This document shows positions 51,133-59,438 of a stretch of DNA of 64,000 bases, one piece after another. Source of the DNA: Anaerobacillus arseniciselenatis (GTDB lineage: Bacteria; Bacillota; Bacilli; Bacillales; Anaerobacillaceae); assembly GCF_001865995.1 (NCBI RefSeq), contig NZ_MLQQ01000044.1, positions 1 to 64,000 of the forward strand. The letters are read 5' to 3'. Within the stretch, counting starts at the first letter, position 1. Each line of letters begins with the position of its first letter. Position numbers and translations under genes: made by a program. Under the pieces are notes generated by a model. The model worked only from the letters and a program-made list of their open reading frames with translations, did no database searches and had not been told where the DNA came from.

Positions 51133-52935
51133 ATGATGAATATTCAACAAGGGATAGATTATGGTAAGCAACAAGTCAAAAAATATATAAAGAAAAAAAT
51201 AACAAAAGCCATTATACTTGCTTTAAAGAAAATACTTTTAAAATTAGTATTTTTAATTATAAAAGCATTCTTAGCAGCAATGGCCGCTTTAACCACTGTA
51301 CTTGGATTACCTACAGTTATTATCCTAGCCATTCTAATTATCATTGGAGGAGCAATGTTCCTACTTGCTCCAACTTTGGGGTTAATCGACGATGACTCAC
51401 CTATCAGTCAACAAGAAGTACGTTCAGAATTGGAAACACTTATCTTTAACTCAAGCGATGAAACCAATTATAGACCACCTATTGAACTAGTAAGCTCGAT
51501 AGATATGATGAGAATTATTCAAGAAGATTTAAACCCTTGGGATGTCAATTTTTCCCCCATTGTAGAAACGCTATCACCTGACTTAACGTATCAAGACTTT
51601 GAAGATACTTATGAGGTGAAAATTGTTACTACAACTACTAAAGAAGTAACAAAAACAGCGCCTAAAGAATTGACTTACGAAGCGTTAGAAGAAGTTGGAA
51701 AGGAAATTAAAGTCATTTGTTCGTCAGATGAATTTAATAGTTTACCTTTCGAGTTAGTTCTTAACATTTGTTATCAAGAAGTCCCGGTTTATGACTATGT
51801 AACAAAGACAAAAACCGTTTTAGTTCCTATTGTAGAAGTAGAATCAGATATAGACACCAGCGTAAAACTAGAAAGTAAGAAAGTAACATTCTTAAAAAAT
51901 GCACATTCCTGGAATCGTTATGAAACCTATTATTATAAAGAGGTTGATCTAAACAATTCTTTTAAGTTAGTTGATGTAATAGAAGAAGGAAACAAGAAAG
52001 TTGAAGTGTATAAAAGAAAAACAAAAGAATGGATTTTTGATGCAAAAGATTTTGAACATGATTATACCAAATTTGATGAAGTACTTATAAACTTAGAATT
52101 AGAGAATTCATCGATTATGCTACTAGTCGAGGCTCTTAAAGAAAACAATATCCCACTAGATGGGTATAAAGGGCATTTTTTTGATATTTTCTTAAACGGT
52201 GGTATGAGGATGATGATTACACAGAAGTATATGGAGATATATAAAAAAGCAGAAGAAACTCATAACATTCCATGGTATTTTATAGCAGCAGCACACTATG
52301 TTGAAACTAAATTTTTCACCCTATCCGATGAAAAAAGTAATTTAAATGTTTTAGAAATTGAAATATTTTTAATTGCTCAACTCCTAAGTGAAAATGATTT
52401 TGAAAATAATAACAAGGAAGCGTTAAGAAAAATCAATCCTACTGAAAACTATGTAGCTGACGTTATCCACTTTGCTGCTCTTTTTAAAACCTCGCAAGGA
52501 GCACTACCTCCTATTGCGGAAGGAATTTTTACTAGACCGGCTATTGGCCCACTTACATCTGACTACGGGCATCGTTGGGGAAAAATCCATCATGGAGTAG
52601 ATATAGGAAAGAGCTCGGAAGTTGTTCCTATTGTTGCAAGTGCAGATGGCATTGTAAGTCGATCTTACTTTTCATCAAGTTATGGTGAGACTATATTCAT
52701 TAAACATAATATAAATGGGGAGGTTTGGGAGACAGTTTATGCACACATGGCTAGTGGTTCTAGACGTGTCCAAGTTCACGATCATGTATCAAAAGGACAA
52801 GTCATCGGTCTGATGGGCAACACCGGGAGAAGTAAAGGAGCACATCTTCATTTCGAAATTCACAATAATGGTGGTTGGAATTCGAATAAAACGAACTCCA
52901 TATCTCCTACTAAAAGCGGATTAATTGAATGGTAA
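51133..52935 (+). CDS. VirB1-like cell-wall hydrolase with M23 peptidase domain
   Basis: A 600-residue membrane-anchored protein (segment KAFLAAMAALTTVLGLPTVI and IILAILIIIGGAMFLL) with an extracellular part. At the C-terminus lies an M23/LytM domain with the zinc ligands in HHGVDIG and HLHFEIH. The middle part (HNIPWYFIAAAHYVETKF) resembles a lysozyme-like/SLT fold, as often paired with M23 in transfer systems. It opens peptidoglycan for the mating channel. AGGAGGA precedes the start. Confidence 0.82.
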   Translation: MMNIQQGIDYGKQQVKKYIKKKITKAIILALKKILLKLVFLIIKAFLAAMAALTTVLGLPTVIILAILIIIGGAMFLLAPTLGLIDDDSPISQQEVRSELETLIFNSSDETNYRPPIELVSSIDMMRIIQEDLNPWDVNFSPIVETLSPDLTYQDFEDTYEVKIVTTTTKEVTKTAPKELTYEALEEVGKEIKVICSSDEFNSLPFELVLNICYQEVPVYDYVTKTKTVLVPIVEVESDIDTSVKLESKKVTFLKNAHSWNRYETYYYKEVDLNNSFKLVDVIEEGNKKVEVYKRKTKEWIFDAKDFEHDYTKFDEVLINLELENSSIMLLVEALKENNIPLDGYKGHFFDIFLNGGMRMMITQKYMEIYKKAEETHNIPWYFIAAAHYVETKFFTLSDEKSNLNVLEIEIFLIAQLLSENDFENNNKEALRKINPTENYVADVIHFAALFKTSQGALPPIAEGIFTRPAIGPLTSDYGHRWGKIHHGVDIGKSSEVVPIVASADGIVSRSYFSSSYGETIFIKHNINGEVWETVYAHMASGSRRVQVHDHVSKGQVIGLMGNTGRSKGAHLHFEIHNNGGWNSNKTNSISPTKSGLIEW

Positions 52936-52976
52936 TTTAGCCCGTGTCTACGTGCTTCCTTTTCTAAGGAGGATCA

Positions 52977-53609
52977 TTGAAATTGAATAAATTATTAGTG
53001 ACTTCGATTGTTTATTCAATATTTATAATTGGTGGCTTGTTATTATTCATTAATTTAAGCCATGAAGATAATGTAAATATTGACCAAGGTAAAGAAATTA
53101 TAAAAAAATTAGAAACTTCCCTATCACAAAATGATCATTCTGAAGAAGATGATGATGCAGGTTACCACTATAACGAAGAGTTTTTAAAGGTTTTTCAAAA
53201 TATAGACCAAACACTTAATTTCTTCATAGCGGTTTTAATAGAAGAGAATGAAGAATTATTTACTTCTTTTTTTATTCCACAAAGATACTCTGATGATTTA
53301 TGGGCTTATTCAGAAGATCCGTACTTTGACAATGCAAATTATAAAATAATGAGAGAAGTGAATAGGAATGGAACTTTAATGTCGGCAAGGTACGATTACA
53401 ATATAAAGGATGGATATAAGAGTACGCGGAAAGATACTGACGTCAAACTTATTTTTGTTTATGAGGATGGAATAGAAGTAGAACTTTCAATCGATCTAGT
53501 CATGATCGGAACAGAACATAATATTAAAGACAATATTTATTTTATTGAAAATAGTGTGTTAGAACTGATTGAAGAAATCAAACGTCAAACAAAACGAAAA
53601 GAAAGCTAG
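52977..53609 (+). CDS. membrane-anchored protein ending the transfer operon
   Basis: TTG 52977 follows AAGGAGG by five bases. One N-terminal membrane segment (VYSIFIIGGLLLFINLS) and an acidic extracellular domain (NDHSEEDDDAGYHYNEEF). The layout recalls conjugation accessory proteins such as TcpC-like or VirB8-like, but at 210 residues the fold is not recognised. A terminator overlaps its stop codon. Confidence 0.55.
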   Translation: MKLNKLLVTSIVYSIFIIGGLLLFINLSHEDNVNIDQGKEIIKKLETSLSQNDHSEEDDDAGYHYNEEFLKVFQNIDQTLNFFIAVLIEENEELFTSFFIPQRYSDDLWAYSEDPYFDNANYKIMREVNRNGTLMSARYDYNIKDGYKSTRKDTDVKLIFVYEDGIEVELSIDLVMIGTEHNIKDNIYFIENSVLELIEEIKRQTKRKES

Positions 53610-53640
53610 AAATAGAACGCCTTCTAAATCTAGCTTTCTC
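53601..53640 (+). terminator. terminator overlapping the end of the transfer operon
   Basis: GAAAGCTAGA pairs exactly with TCTAGCTTTC at 53629-53638; the left arm includes the TAG stop of the preceding gene. Confidence 0.7.
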
Positions 53641-53690
53641 TTACACACTTAGGAGGAATGAATATGACGATTCATTCCTCGTTTTTAGTT
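53641..53690 (+). promoter_or_regulatory. recurring start element sequestered in a hairpin
   Basis: TTACACACTTAGGAGGAA is another copy of the shared start element. Its GAGGAATGAAT pairs exactly with ATTCATTCCTC after a short loop, followed by GTTTTTA. An ORF of 15 codons from ATG 53664 (MTIHSSFLVYQFYNV) lies within. Either a truncated gene remnant plus terminator, or a leader whose ribosome-binding site is masked. Confidence 0.45.
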
Positions 53691-53786
53691 TATCAGTTTT
53701 ATAATGTATAAGCAATATAGATAGGTTTTTTTGGACGTTATGAAATTGATTTATAACAATAATTTATTTTCATGGAGGGAAAGTTA

Positions 53787-54343
53787 ATGGAATTAGAAAA
53801 TACACTAATTAATGAAATTTGGGATAGAGGCTTTCAAGTATAGTTAATGGCTGCTATTATATTTTGCTTAATAACTTTTTCATTTTATTTTTTCTTTAAA
53901 AAATTATTTCATTTAAGAGATTTGCTAGTATAGTTTACATGTCATTTTATTTTGGGCTATTTGTAACATCAACCGTTATAGTAAGTAGTTACTCCGAAAA
54001 TTCAACTGTAATTGCTTATTCATCAGTCCTTATTGGTATATCCTTAACCTTACTAATTTCAGCGTCCCAAAGTTTTGAAAACGATATTACAATCGATAAC
54101 CTCTCAAAAACTATATCAGAAAATATATTAAGAACTCTTTACAGTAACTCTAGCCCTGAATTAGTTAGAAAACAGTTTACGGAAAAGGCAGCTCTTAAAG
54201 TTAGTTCTAAAGTTAATTCCAACTCAATTAAAACGGCCATCGCAAAAGGAATTGTTAAAAACATTGATATTGATAAGTTGAGAAAAGAAATCGCAAAAGA
54301 AATCGTAAAAGAAAAAACAAGTATAGATCATCATAATTTATAA
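53787..54343 (+). pseudogene. membrane protein locus broken by in-frame TAG and a frameshift
   Basis: ATG 53787, after GGAGGG, begins MELENTLINEIWDRGFQV and meets TAG at 53841. The same frame then runs MAAIIFCLITFSFYFFFKK to TAG at 53931. From ATG 53939, in a shifted frame without ribosome-binding site, 134 residues follow with two hydrophobic segments and a charged helical tail (LRKEIAKEIVKEK). The first part resembles BhlA/UviB holin-like starts. I infer one ancestral gene, though separate small proteins are possible. Confidence 0.4.
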
Positions 54344-54459
54344 GCATCCTAGCTAATTAACTGATTTATCGGGTACTAAAAAAGAAGGTTGCAACTTAAT
54401 TGTGATGATTGCGATCTTCTTCCCTTCATTATTTATTGAACCTATTAATATTCCATAAA

Positions 54460-55542
54460 TCAGTTATCTTTGTTCGTTTTCTTTAGTAAACTTTCTATCC
54501 TTTTATCGATAAACTCGCTTTTATTTCCTGTTAGCTTTTTTATCAAACCTTGATTCTCCCACTCTTCTTCTGCTTGCTGCCTCGCTCTAATCATTTCTGT
54601 AAGACTATTAATCTTTTTTTCGCTCTCTAATATTCTTTCTCTCTCTTTTTCCTTATCTTCAAGGTTTTCAACTAAAGAAGAAGAATGCTCTTCTGCTTTT
54701 CCTATAATCTCTTTTAATTCATTGTTTTCATGAACTAACTCTTCTATAGCTTTACTCTGCTCTTTAAGTTTCTGCGAGATCGAACTTTGATCTTCTTCAA
54801 ACTTTTCAACTAAAGAATACGAATGTATTTCTGTTTTTCCTACACGCTCTTTTAATTCATTGTTTTCATAAACTAACTTTTCTATAACTTCACTCTGCTC
54901 TTCAATCTTCTGTGAAATAGAACTTTGATCTTCGAGTAAAAGTGTTTCAGAAGTTAGTAAAGACTTAAGTGGTTTTTTTAAGCTCGGATTACCATCTTCA
55001 CCTTTTTCGACTAATAACCCCCATAAAACTTCATTCATTGCTTCAAATTTCTCTAATTTCTCTTTCATTTGCTCCAGGTTAATATCTCCATAATTAGATG
55101 GAGTATTATTTGGTACAGTAGTTGGTTTTCCTGTAATCCCCACTTCTGCTCGTAAACCATTTAACCTAAATTCGTCTTTAAGTAAAAAGACCATTTTAAT
55201 CTTAATTAGAGAAAGGTAATTTAATCGAATATATTTATTTGATGGTGCATCATCTGGGATAATGTACTCCTTTAAATTATCAATATAATAAGTAATAGAA
55301 CTTGGCGGAATGCGCTTCTCTCCACCAATTACCCTACCTGCTTCCGCTACACTATACCATCTGTGCAAATCCTGTTCCAAAGCATTTATAAAGTCAGGAT
55401 GATATAACTCTTTTTTTAATTGATCTCGTTCCATAATTAGATTAAATAGATTATCATACTTTAACTCTTCTTGTATCCTTATAAGTAAATCAGACTCATT
55501 AGGTAAAATCTTAATCTCATTCGACAAACGAATCTCCTCCAA
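54460..55542 (-). CDS. coiled-coil protein with an N-terminal HTH-like region and duplicated segment
   Basis: A 360-residue acidic protein. Residues about 55-115 hold a helix-turn-helix-like unit (HRWYSVAEAGRVIGGEKR ... YIDNLKEYIIPD). From about residue 160 it is coiled coil, including a near-exact duplication of about 45 residues (EDQSSISQKIEEQSEVIEKL and EDQSSISQKLKEQSKAIEEL). The end is basic (KKLTGNKSEFIDKRI). It may bind DNA and have a structural or partition role near the tubulin-like genes. ATG 55542 has an AGGAGA site. Confidence 0.6.
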   Translation of the reverse strand: MEEIRLSNEIKILPNESDLLIRIQEELKYDNLFNLIMERDQLKKELYHPDFINALEQDLHRWYSVAEAGRVIGGEKRIPPSSITYYIDNLKEYIIPDDAPSNKYIRLNYLSLIKIKMVFLLKDEFRLNGLRAEVGITGKPTTVPNNTPSNYGDINLEQMKEKLEKFEAMNEVLWGLLVEKGEDGNPSLKKPLKSLLTSETLLLEDQSSISQKIEEQSEVIEKLVYENNELKERVGKTEIHSYSLVEKFEEDQSSISQKLKEQSKAIEELVHENNELKEIIGKAEEHSSSLVENLEDKEKERERILESEKKINSLTEMIRARQQAEEEWENQGLIKKLTGNKSEFIDKRIESLLKKTNKDN

Positions 55543-56025
55543 TCTATACCAATTTCAACAAAACGAAACCAAACGATTTTATCCGTTGAAAATCACTCAC
55601 ATTTGTGATCTTCTAAACAAAATAATAACAAATTCCACCTAAAAAATATACCTTTTACGAAAATGAACGAATTTTTTTACCTAACTACATTTAACGAAAA
55701 TCAACTAAGTTTAACTATGTCTAGTATTAAGTTCCTTCATTTATAACGAAATCGTCTATCGTTATACTTAGTTAAAACTCGTTTAACCAACGAAGTATAA
55801 CGAGTTTTTTCGTTAAAAAAACGAACTCTACCGAATTTTTTCGTTAAAAACTATTCTGTATGTAGTGAATTGGACAATATTCCAACTTATTCGTGCAAAA
55901 TCAATTAATAATAAGTGTAATGATATTGTTTATAATTAAATTTAAATAGATAACTGTAGTAAGCAAATAAAATAAAACTTTTTATGATAATTGCTAGATT
56001 TTATTATTGAAATGAAATAACGGAA
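55543..56025. other. AT-rich stretch with AACGA-type repeats and dyads
   Basis: TCGTTATACTT (55759-55769) is inverted exactly at 55793-55803. TTTTTTCGTTAAAAA occurs twice in direct orientation (55805-55819 and 55836-55850). Many AACGA-containing words occur between 55660 and 55850. No gene. It could hold an operator or a replication element. Confidence 0.5.
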
Positions 56026-56337
56026 GTGGAAGGAAATAAGATTAAACCTAAACTACCTTTATGGTTAAATCAAGAAGAAGTACAGCATAGTTACGAGTTT
56101 ATAGAAACAAATAAAGTGAAAGTAATCGTTTGTTGTGATGACGAAAGTGTTGTTGTAGATATATTAGGAAATACGATGCAAGTAGAAGGAGATGTAGACG
56201 GTTTAAAAGGTATAAATAAAGATAAAAAAACTTACCTGGAACTGATCAAGCAAGAGGCAAAAGATGCATTGGAGGAAAAAGAGCGCTTACTGAAGTTGTT
56301 GGAACCTATTAAGAAAATGAGGAAATCTTTATTTTAA
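56026..56337 (+). CDS. hypothetical acidic/helical protein, 103 aa
   Basis: Starts with GTG 56026 and has a weak CGGAA site. The product begins EGNKIKPKLPLWLNQEEVQH and ends in a charged helix (EAKDALEEKERLLKLLEPIKKM). It lies alone between repeats and the tubZ terminator. Unknown. Confidence 0.45.
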   Translation: MEGNKIKPKLPLWLNQEEVQHSYEFIETNKVKVIVCCDDESVVVDILGNTMQVEGDVDGLKGINKDKKTYLELIKQEAKDALEEKERLLKLLEPIKKMRKSLF

Positions 56338-56360
56338 AAACTGAATATCAAATAATAAAG

Positions 56361-56402
56361 AAAAATACATTTTGAACAAACTTTCTTCCAAAATGTATTT
56401 TT
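56361..56402. terminator. bidirectional terminator
   Basis: AAAAATACATTTTG is mirrored exactly by CAAAATGTATTTTT (56389-56402). Confidence 0.75.
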
Positions 56403-56451
56403 CTTATTTACCAGAGAATGTGTAGAAATTTTTTCTTGTTACAATTAAAAT

Positions 56452-56478
56452 AAGGGACAAACTAAATGTCTGTCCCTA
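56452..56478 (-). terminator. terminator of the tubRZ operon
   Basis: AGGGACA and TGTCCCT flank a 13-base loop immediately after the tubZ stop, with T-rich sequence on the minus-strand side. Confidence 0.55.
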
Positions 56479-56487
56479 TATTTAATA

Positions 56488-57810
56488 TTAAATTAAATCA
56501 AATGGATCTACGTCTTTTTTGTCCTCATTCTTTTTCTTGGTTGAATCAAGAGAATTGAATGGATCATCTTCTATTATTTCTTTTTTTGTGCTACGTGAAA
56601 ATCCCGATAGAGCAGATAAAACATCATCTTCATCTTCATTAATAGCATTTTCTAATTCTTCGAGTTTTTGATTTTCCACAATTAACTCTTTAATTGAAGA
56701 AGGTAACGATAATCCTGCAAACACAGCATAGAAGTAAACCTCATTTCTGTTGCGAATATCGTATTGATATTGAGCAACAGGTCTTTCTGATGCAATAGGG
56801 GAGATCTCTTTTACTTTGTGCTCAATAGCATTGTTAAACTGCATATTAAATATTCTTTTAGCATTATTTTCATTGGATACTATACTAATCGCTAAACGTG
56901 AAGCTTTGTCGATCTTAAATCCATCTGATAGAACCCCATTATGAATATTTTCTTCTAGTTTCTTTACATAAGTTAAACTTTGCTCCGTATCAACACTATT
57001 AGCTGGGACACTAAATTTTGATAAGTGGAGGATACCAGGTGTTTTAATTAAATTTTCAAACTCTGAACTGTCAAAATGATATTCGCCATAAGGTTTAAAG
57101 GACGCTGTTACAATATTTAATTCATGTAATGTTTCTGCGACATATTGATTACTGAATTTTAAGTAATCAGATACACTAGCGTTAGGGTGGTAGTCTGTGT
57201 AATAATCGTAAAGCTTTTGGTTATCGACCACAATTACAGAACCAAGAGCAGAAGACATAAGCTTTGTAATGGTTTGTAGTCTTTCAAGCGCATTACTCAA
57301 GACAGTTCTACCTTCGGATTTTCGAGGTAAAGTAAGTATTAAACCGAATTTTTTCTGGAAACCATTTCTATAAAGAAGTTCAGCGGCTTGAATAATACTT
57401 CCTGTGCCTGTACCGCCACCTAAGCCAGCGACAATCCATATAAAATCAGATCCCTCAAATTGAGTCTTAACTTCATTTAGAATTTTCTCTTTGTTATCTT
57501 TAAAAATTTCTTCTCCGACAGATAGATTGCGACCAGCACCTTTGCCGTTGCCAATGATCATTTTCTTGATTAGAGAATTTTTTGCTTCAATTTTGTCCAA
57601 ATCTACTTTGTTTGTATTTATAAGTAGAGAAGTGTAGGGATATTTCATATTTTTCTTTCCCATTTCAATATCGGCACAAGCTGCGGCAATAGAACAACCG
57701 CCCATACCTAAGCCTAAAAATCCAAACTTCATACTAATATCGACCTGACTATCTTTTAAAAGTTGCTGCTGCAACCCTTGAGTTGCGCTTACCTCTGAAA
57801 CATTTATCAT
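56488..57810 (-). CDS. tubZ: TubZ/RepX tub/FtsZ-family GTPase for plasmid maintenance
   Basis: A 440-residue FtsZ/tubulin homologue with the G-box LGGGTGTGSIIQAAELL near residue 133, an N-terminal KFGFLGLGMGGCSIAAACAD nucleotide-binding part, and C-terminal acidic tail with repeated DPF elements (DDPFNSLD, DVDPFDLI). The sequence type matches plasmid TubZ/RepX proteins of the Bacillus cereus group, which form treadmilling filaments that move plasmid copies; in pXO1 the relative RepX is needed for replication. It follows tubR by 12 bases. ATG 57810 follows AGGAGGA. Confidence 0.92.
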   Translation of the reverse strand: MINVSEVSATQGLQQQLLKDSQVDISMKFGFLGLGMGGCSIAAACADIEMGKKNMKYPYTSLLINTNKVDLDKIEAKNSLIKKMIIGNGKGAGRNLSVGEEIFKDNKEKILNEVKTQFEGSDFIWIVAGLGGGTGTGSIIQAAELLYRNGFQKKFGLILTLPRKSEGRTVLSNALERLQTITKLMSSALGSVIVVDNQKLYDYYTDYHPNASVSDYLKFSNQYVAETLHELNIVTASFKPYGEYHFDSSEFENLIKTPGILHLSKFSVPANSVDTEQSLTYVKKLEENIHNGVLSDGFKIDKASRLAISIVSNENNAKRIFNMQFNNAIEHKVKEISPIASERPVAQYQYDIRNRNEVYFYAVFAGLSLPSSIKELIVENQKLEELENAINEDEDDVLSALSGFSRSTKKEIIEDDPFNSLDSTKKKNEDKKDVDPFDLI

Positions 57811-57822
57811 ATAATTCTCCTC

Positions 57823-58173
57823 CTAGTTATTTTTTTCTGATAGTCTTTTATTTCTAGTATATTCAAGAAATTGACGTCCTAAGTCCGATAATGAATATAG
57901 TCGGGCTTTTCCAATTTCATCTACATTTACTAATCCAGCTCCCTCGAGTCGTTGAGTGTAGCGATCGAGTACATATCTTGAAGTAACTAGTGGTTTAGGT
58001 TCATTGTCAGAAAAACTCTTTTTCTCCATATAAATTCTATTAACTTCCTCTTTTAATTGTTCTTTAAGTAGAGGTTTATGAGCATCCCTTAAAGCTAGCA
58101 TGAACCATATTCCTTCTTGTTGCATACGTTCTGTAAAAATATCAAATATGTAATCAACTGATAGATTGGCCAA
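57823..58173 (-). CDS. tubR: TubR centromere-binding adaptor
   Basis: A winged-helix protein of about 116 residues, with ALRDAHKPLLKEQLKEEVNRI and LVTSRYVLDRYTQRLEGAGLVNVDE as the DNA-binding unit and an RLYSLSDLGRQFLEY end. In type III partition TubR binds repeated tubC sites and links them to TubZ. AAGGTGG best fits TTG 58173, eight bases downstream; GTG 58185 and 58182 overlap that site. The upstream repeats at 58188-58390 are its probable target, also giving autoregulation. Confidence 0.8.
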   Translation of the reverse strand: MANLSVDYIFDIFTERMQQEGIWFMLALRDAHKPLLKEQLKEEVNRIYMEKKSFSDNEPKPLVTSRYVLDRYTQRLEGAGLVNVDEIGKARLYSLSDLGRQFLEYTRNKRLSEKNN

Positions 58174-58187
58174 ATGTTTCACCACCT

Positions 58188-58390
58188 TATTGCCTTAATG
58201 TATACAGTAATTATTGACGCATTTATTCTTGTAGTTATTCTCTTAATTATTGCCTCAATACTATCATATGTTTAATATATTTAGCAGTCAAGCCTTAATT
58301 TACCAATGTTTAGTTCATTGCCTCAATAAACGCAGTAATTATTGCGGTTATTAGTATTTATTGCCTTAATAATTGCGGTAATAAATGCTA
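58188..58390. repeat. tubC-like centromere/operator iterons
   Basis: TTATTGCCTTAAT (58188, 58358) and variants TTATTGCCTCAAT (58248) and TCATTGCCTCAAT (58315) recur, with CAGTAATTATTGACG (58205), CAGTAATTATTGCGG (58333) and AATAATTGCGGTAAT (58368) as a second motif. They stand directly upstream of tubR, the place of tubC in known type III systems. Confidence 0.7.
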
Positions 58391-59293
58391 CTCTAAGGTG
58401 TTTATTCCCTTGTTGTCAGGGAGTTTCTTTTAAATTTTGTTTCTATCAATATAGTTAGTTGTAGTTCGTTAAACTACGTTGTTTTTAAACTATCTATCAT
58501 TAACTTTACTTGTTTTCGATGAGATTTTAATAATTAAGTATTTTAAATTCTTGGATGCCGAGCTATTATCTTTCTTTATTTAAATTTATATTCTTTTAAG
58601 ATGCTAATTCCGTATGATTTCACATCTAATTCGTTGAATTTCGTTATACTACGTTTTATTTTGAATATCAGCGTGGATTTAAGACACGTTTAATATTTCT
58701 TGATCAAACTACTACTTTACTTTGGTAAGCAATAATGAAACGGAGTATATCGAAGGATAACTATTATTTCTCCAGTGATTAATTGATCCTAAATTTTTCT
58801 AAAAGTTTATAAGAGTTAAGCAGACAATTTCCCTTTAGCTCCTATGCAATTATCGATGAACCTAATCGTTTTTTCGTATGAATTTCGCTATGAATAAGCA
58901 TAGTATTATTTTGTATTATCCATATTATATAAATCTATGATATAACCTTATGACATTACCCTATGCTTATAACAATGCACATACTAATGCATTTTTGCAT
59001 AGACGGATTTAATTGAAATTTTATAGTCATAGGGATTTTCATAAAGATAATGAATTCACTCAAAACCTTGATATTTATTGGTTTTTGCTTATTTACTTTA
59101 TTTTGTTAACCCCCTATGTTCTTAAATGAATTATGGAGAGCAAAGCCAAGTAATCTATAGTTACCCGCCTTTCAATAATTTACCTCAGATTCTTACCCCT
59201 GATTTTAACCCTGTTTTTTAGTTTATTTCTCATTAAAAATATTAGCTATTAATCTTGATAGAATAGTTGTACTTTACTAATCCCATTAGTTCG
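58391..59293. other. long non-coding AT-rich stretch near the replicon
   Basis: About 900 bases with no ORF of credible start on either strand. Short words such as CGTTATACTACG (near 58642) resemble those in 55759-55803. It could contain replication origin sequence, but I see no DnaA-box cluster. Confidence 0.45.
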
Positions 59294-59322
59294 TTGACAA
59301 ATGGTGTACCACATTGTACTGT
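59294..59322 (+). promoter_or_regulatory. promoter upstream of the 59439 operon
   Basis: TTGACA (59294-59299), 17 bases, TACTGT (59317-59322). The -35 is consensus and the -10 is weak, which often marks regulated promoters. Confidence 0.5.
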
Positions 59323-59360
59323 TAAATAAATAAAAATATTTTTAATTTCAATTGTTTCAG

Positions 59361-59418
59361 AGGCGGAAGACGCAATGAACAACTCCTGATCGCAGGAGTG
59401 TTTGTTGTGTCTTTTTTT
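59361..59418 (+). terminator. leader with GCGGA box and terminator hairpin before the 59439 gene
   Basis: GCGGAAGACGCAA (59363-59375) is identical to that at 45244-45256. A long hairpin follows (GACGCAATGAAC with GTTTGTTGTGTC, and ACTCCT with AGGAGT at the top), ending in seven T at 59412-59418, 20 bases before the gene. Confidence 0.65.
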
Positions 59419-59438
59419 GTTTTTGGAAGGAGGATATC

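Noticed and set aside
58391-59293. Possible CRISPR array or origin iterons in the long AT-rich gap
   Set aside because: Repeated words are short and irregularly spaced; no repeat-spacer periodicity and no cas genes.
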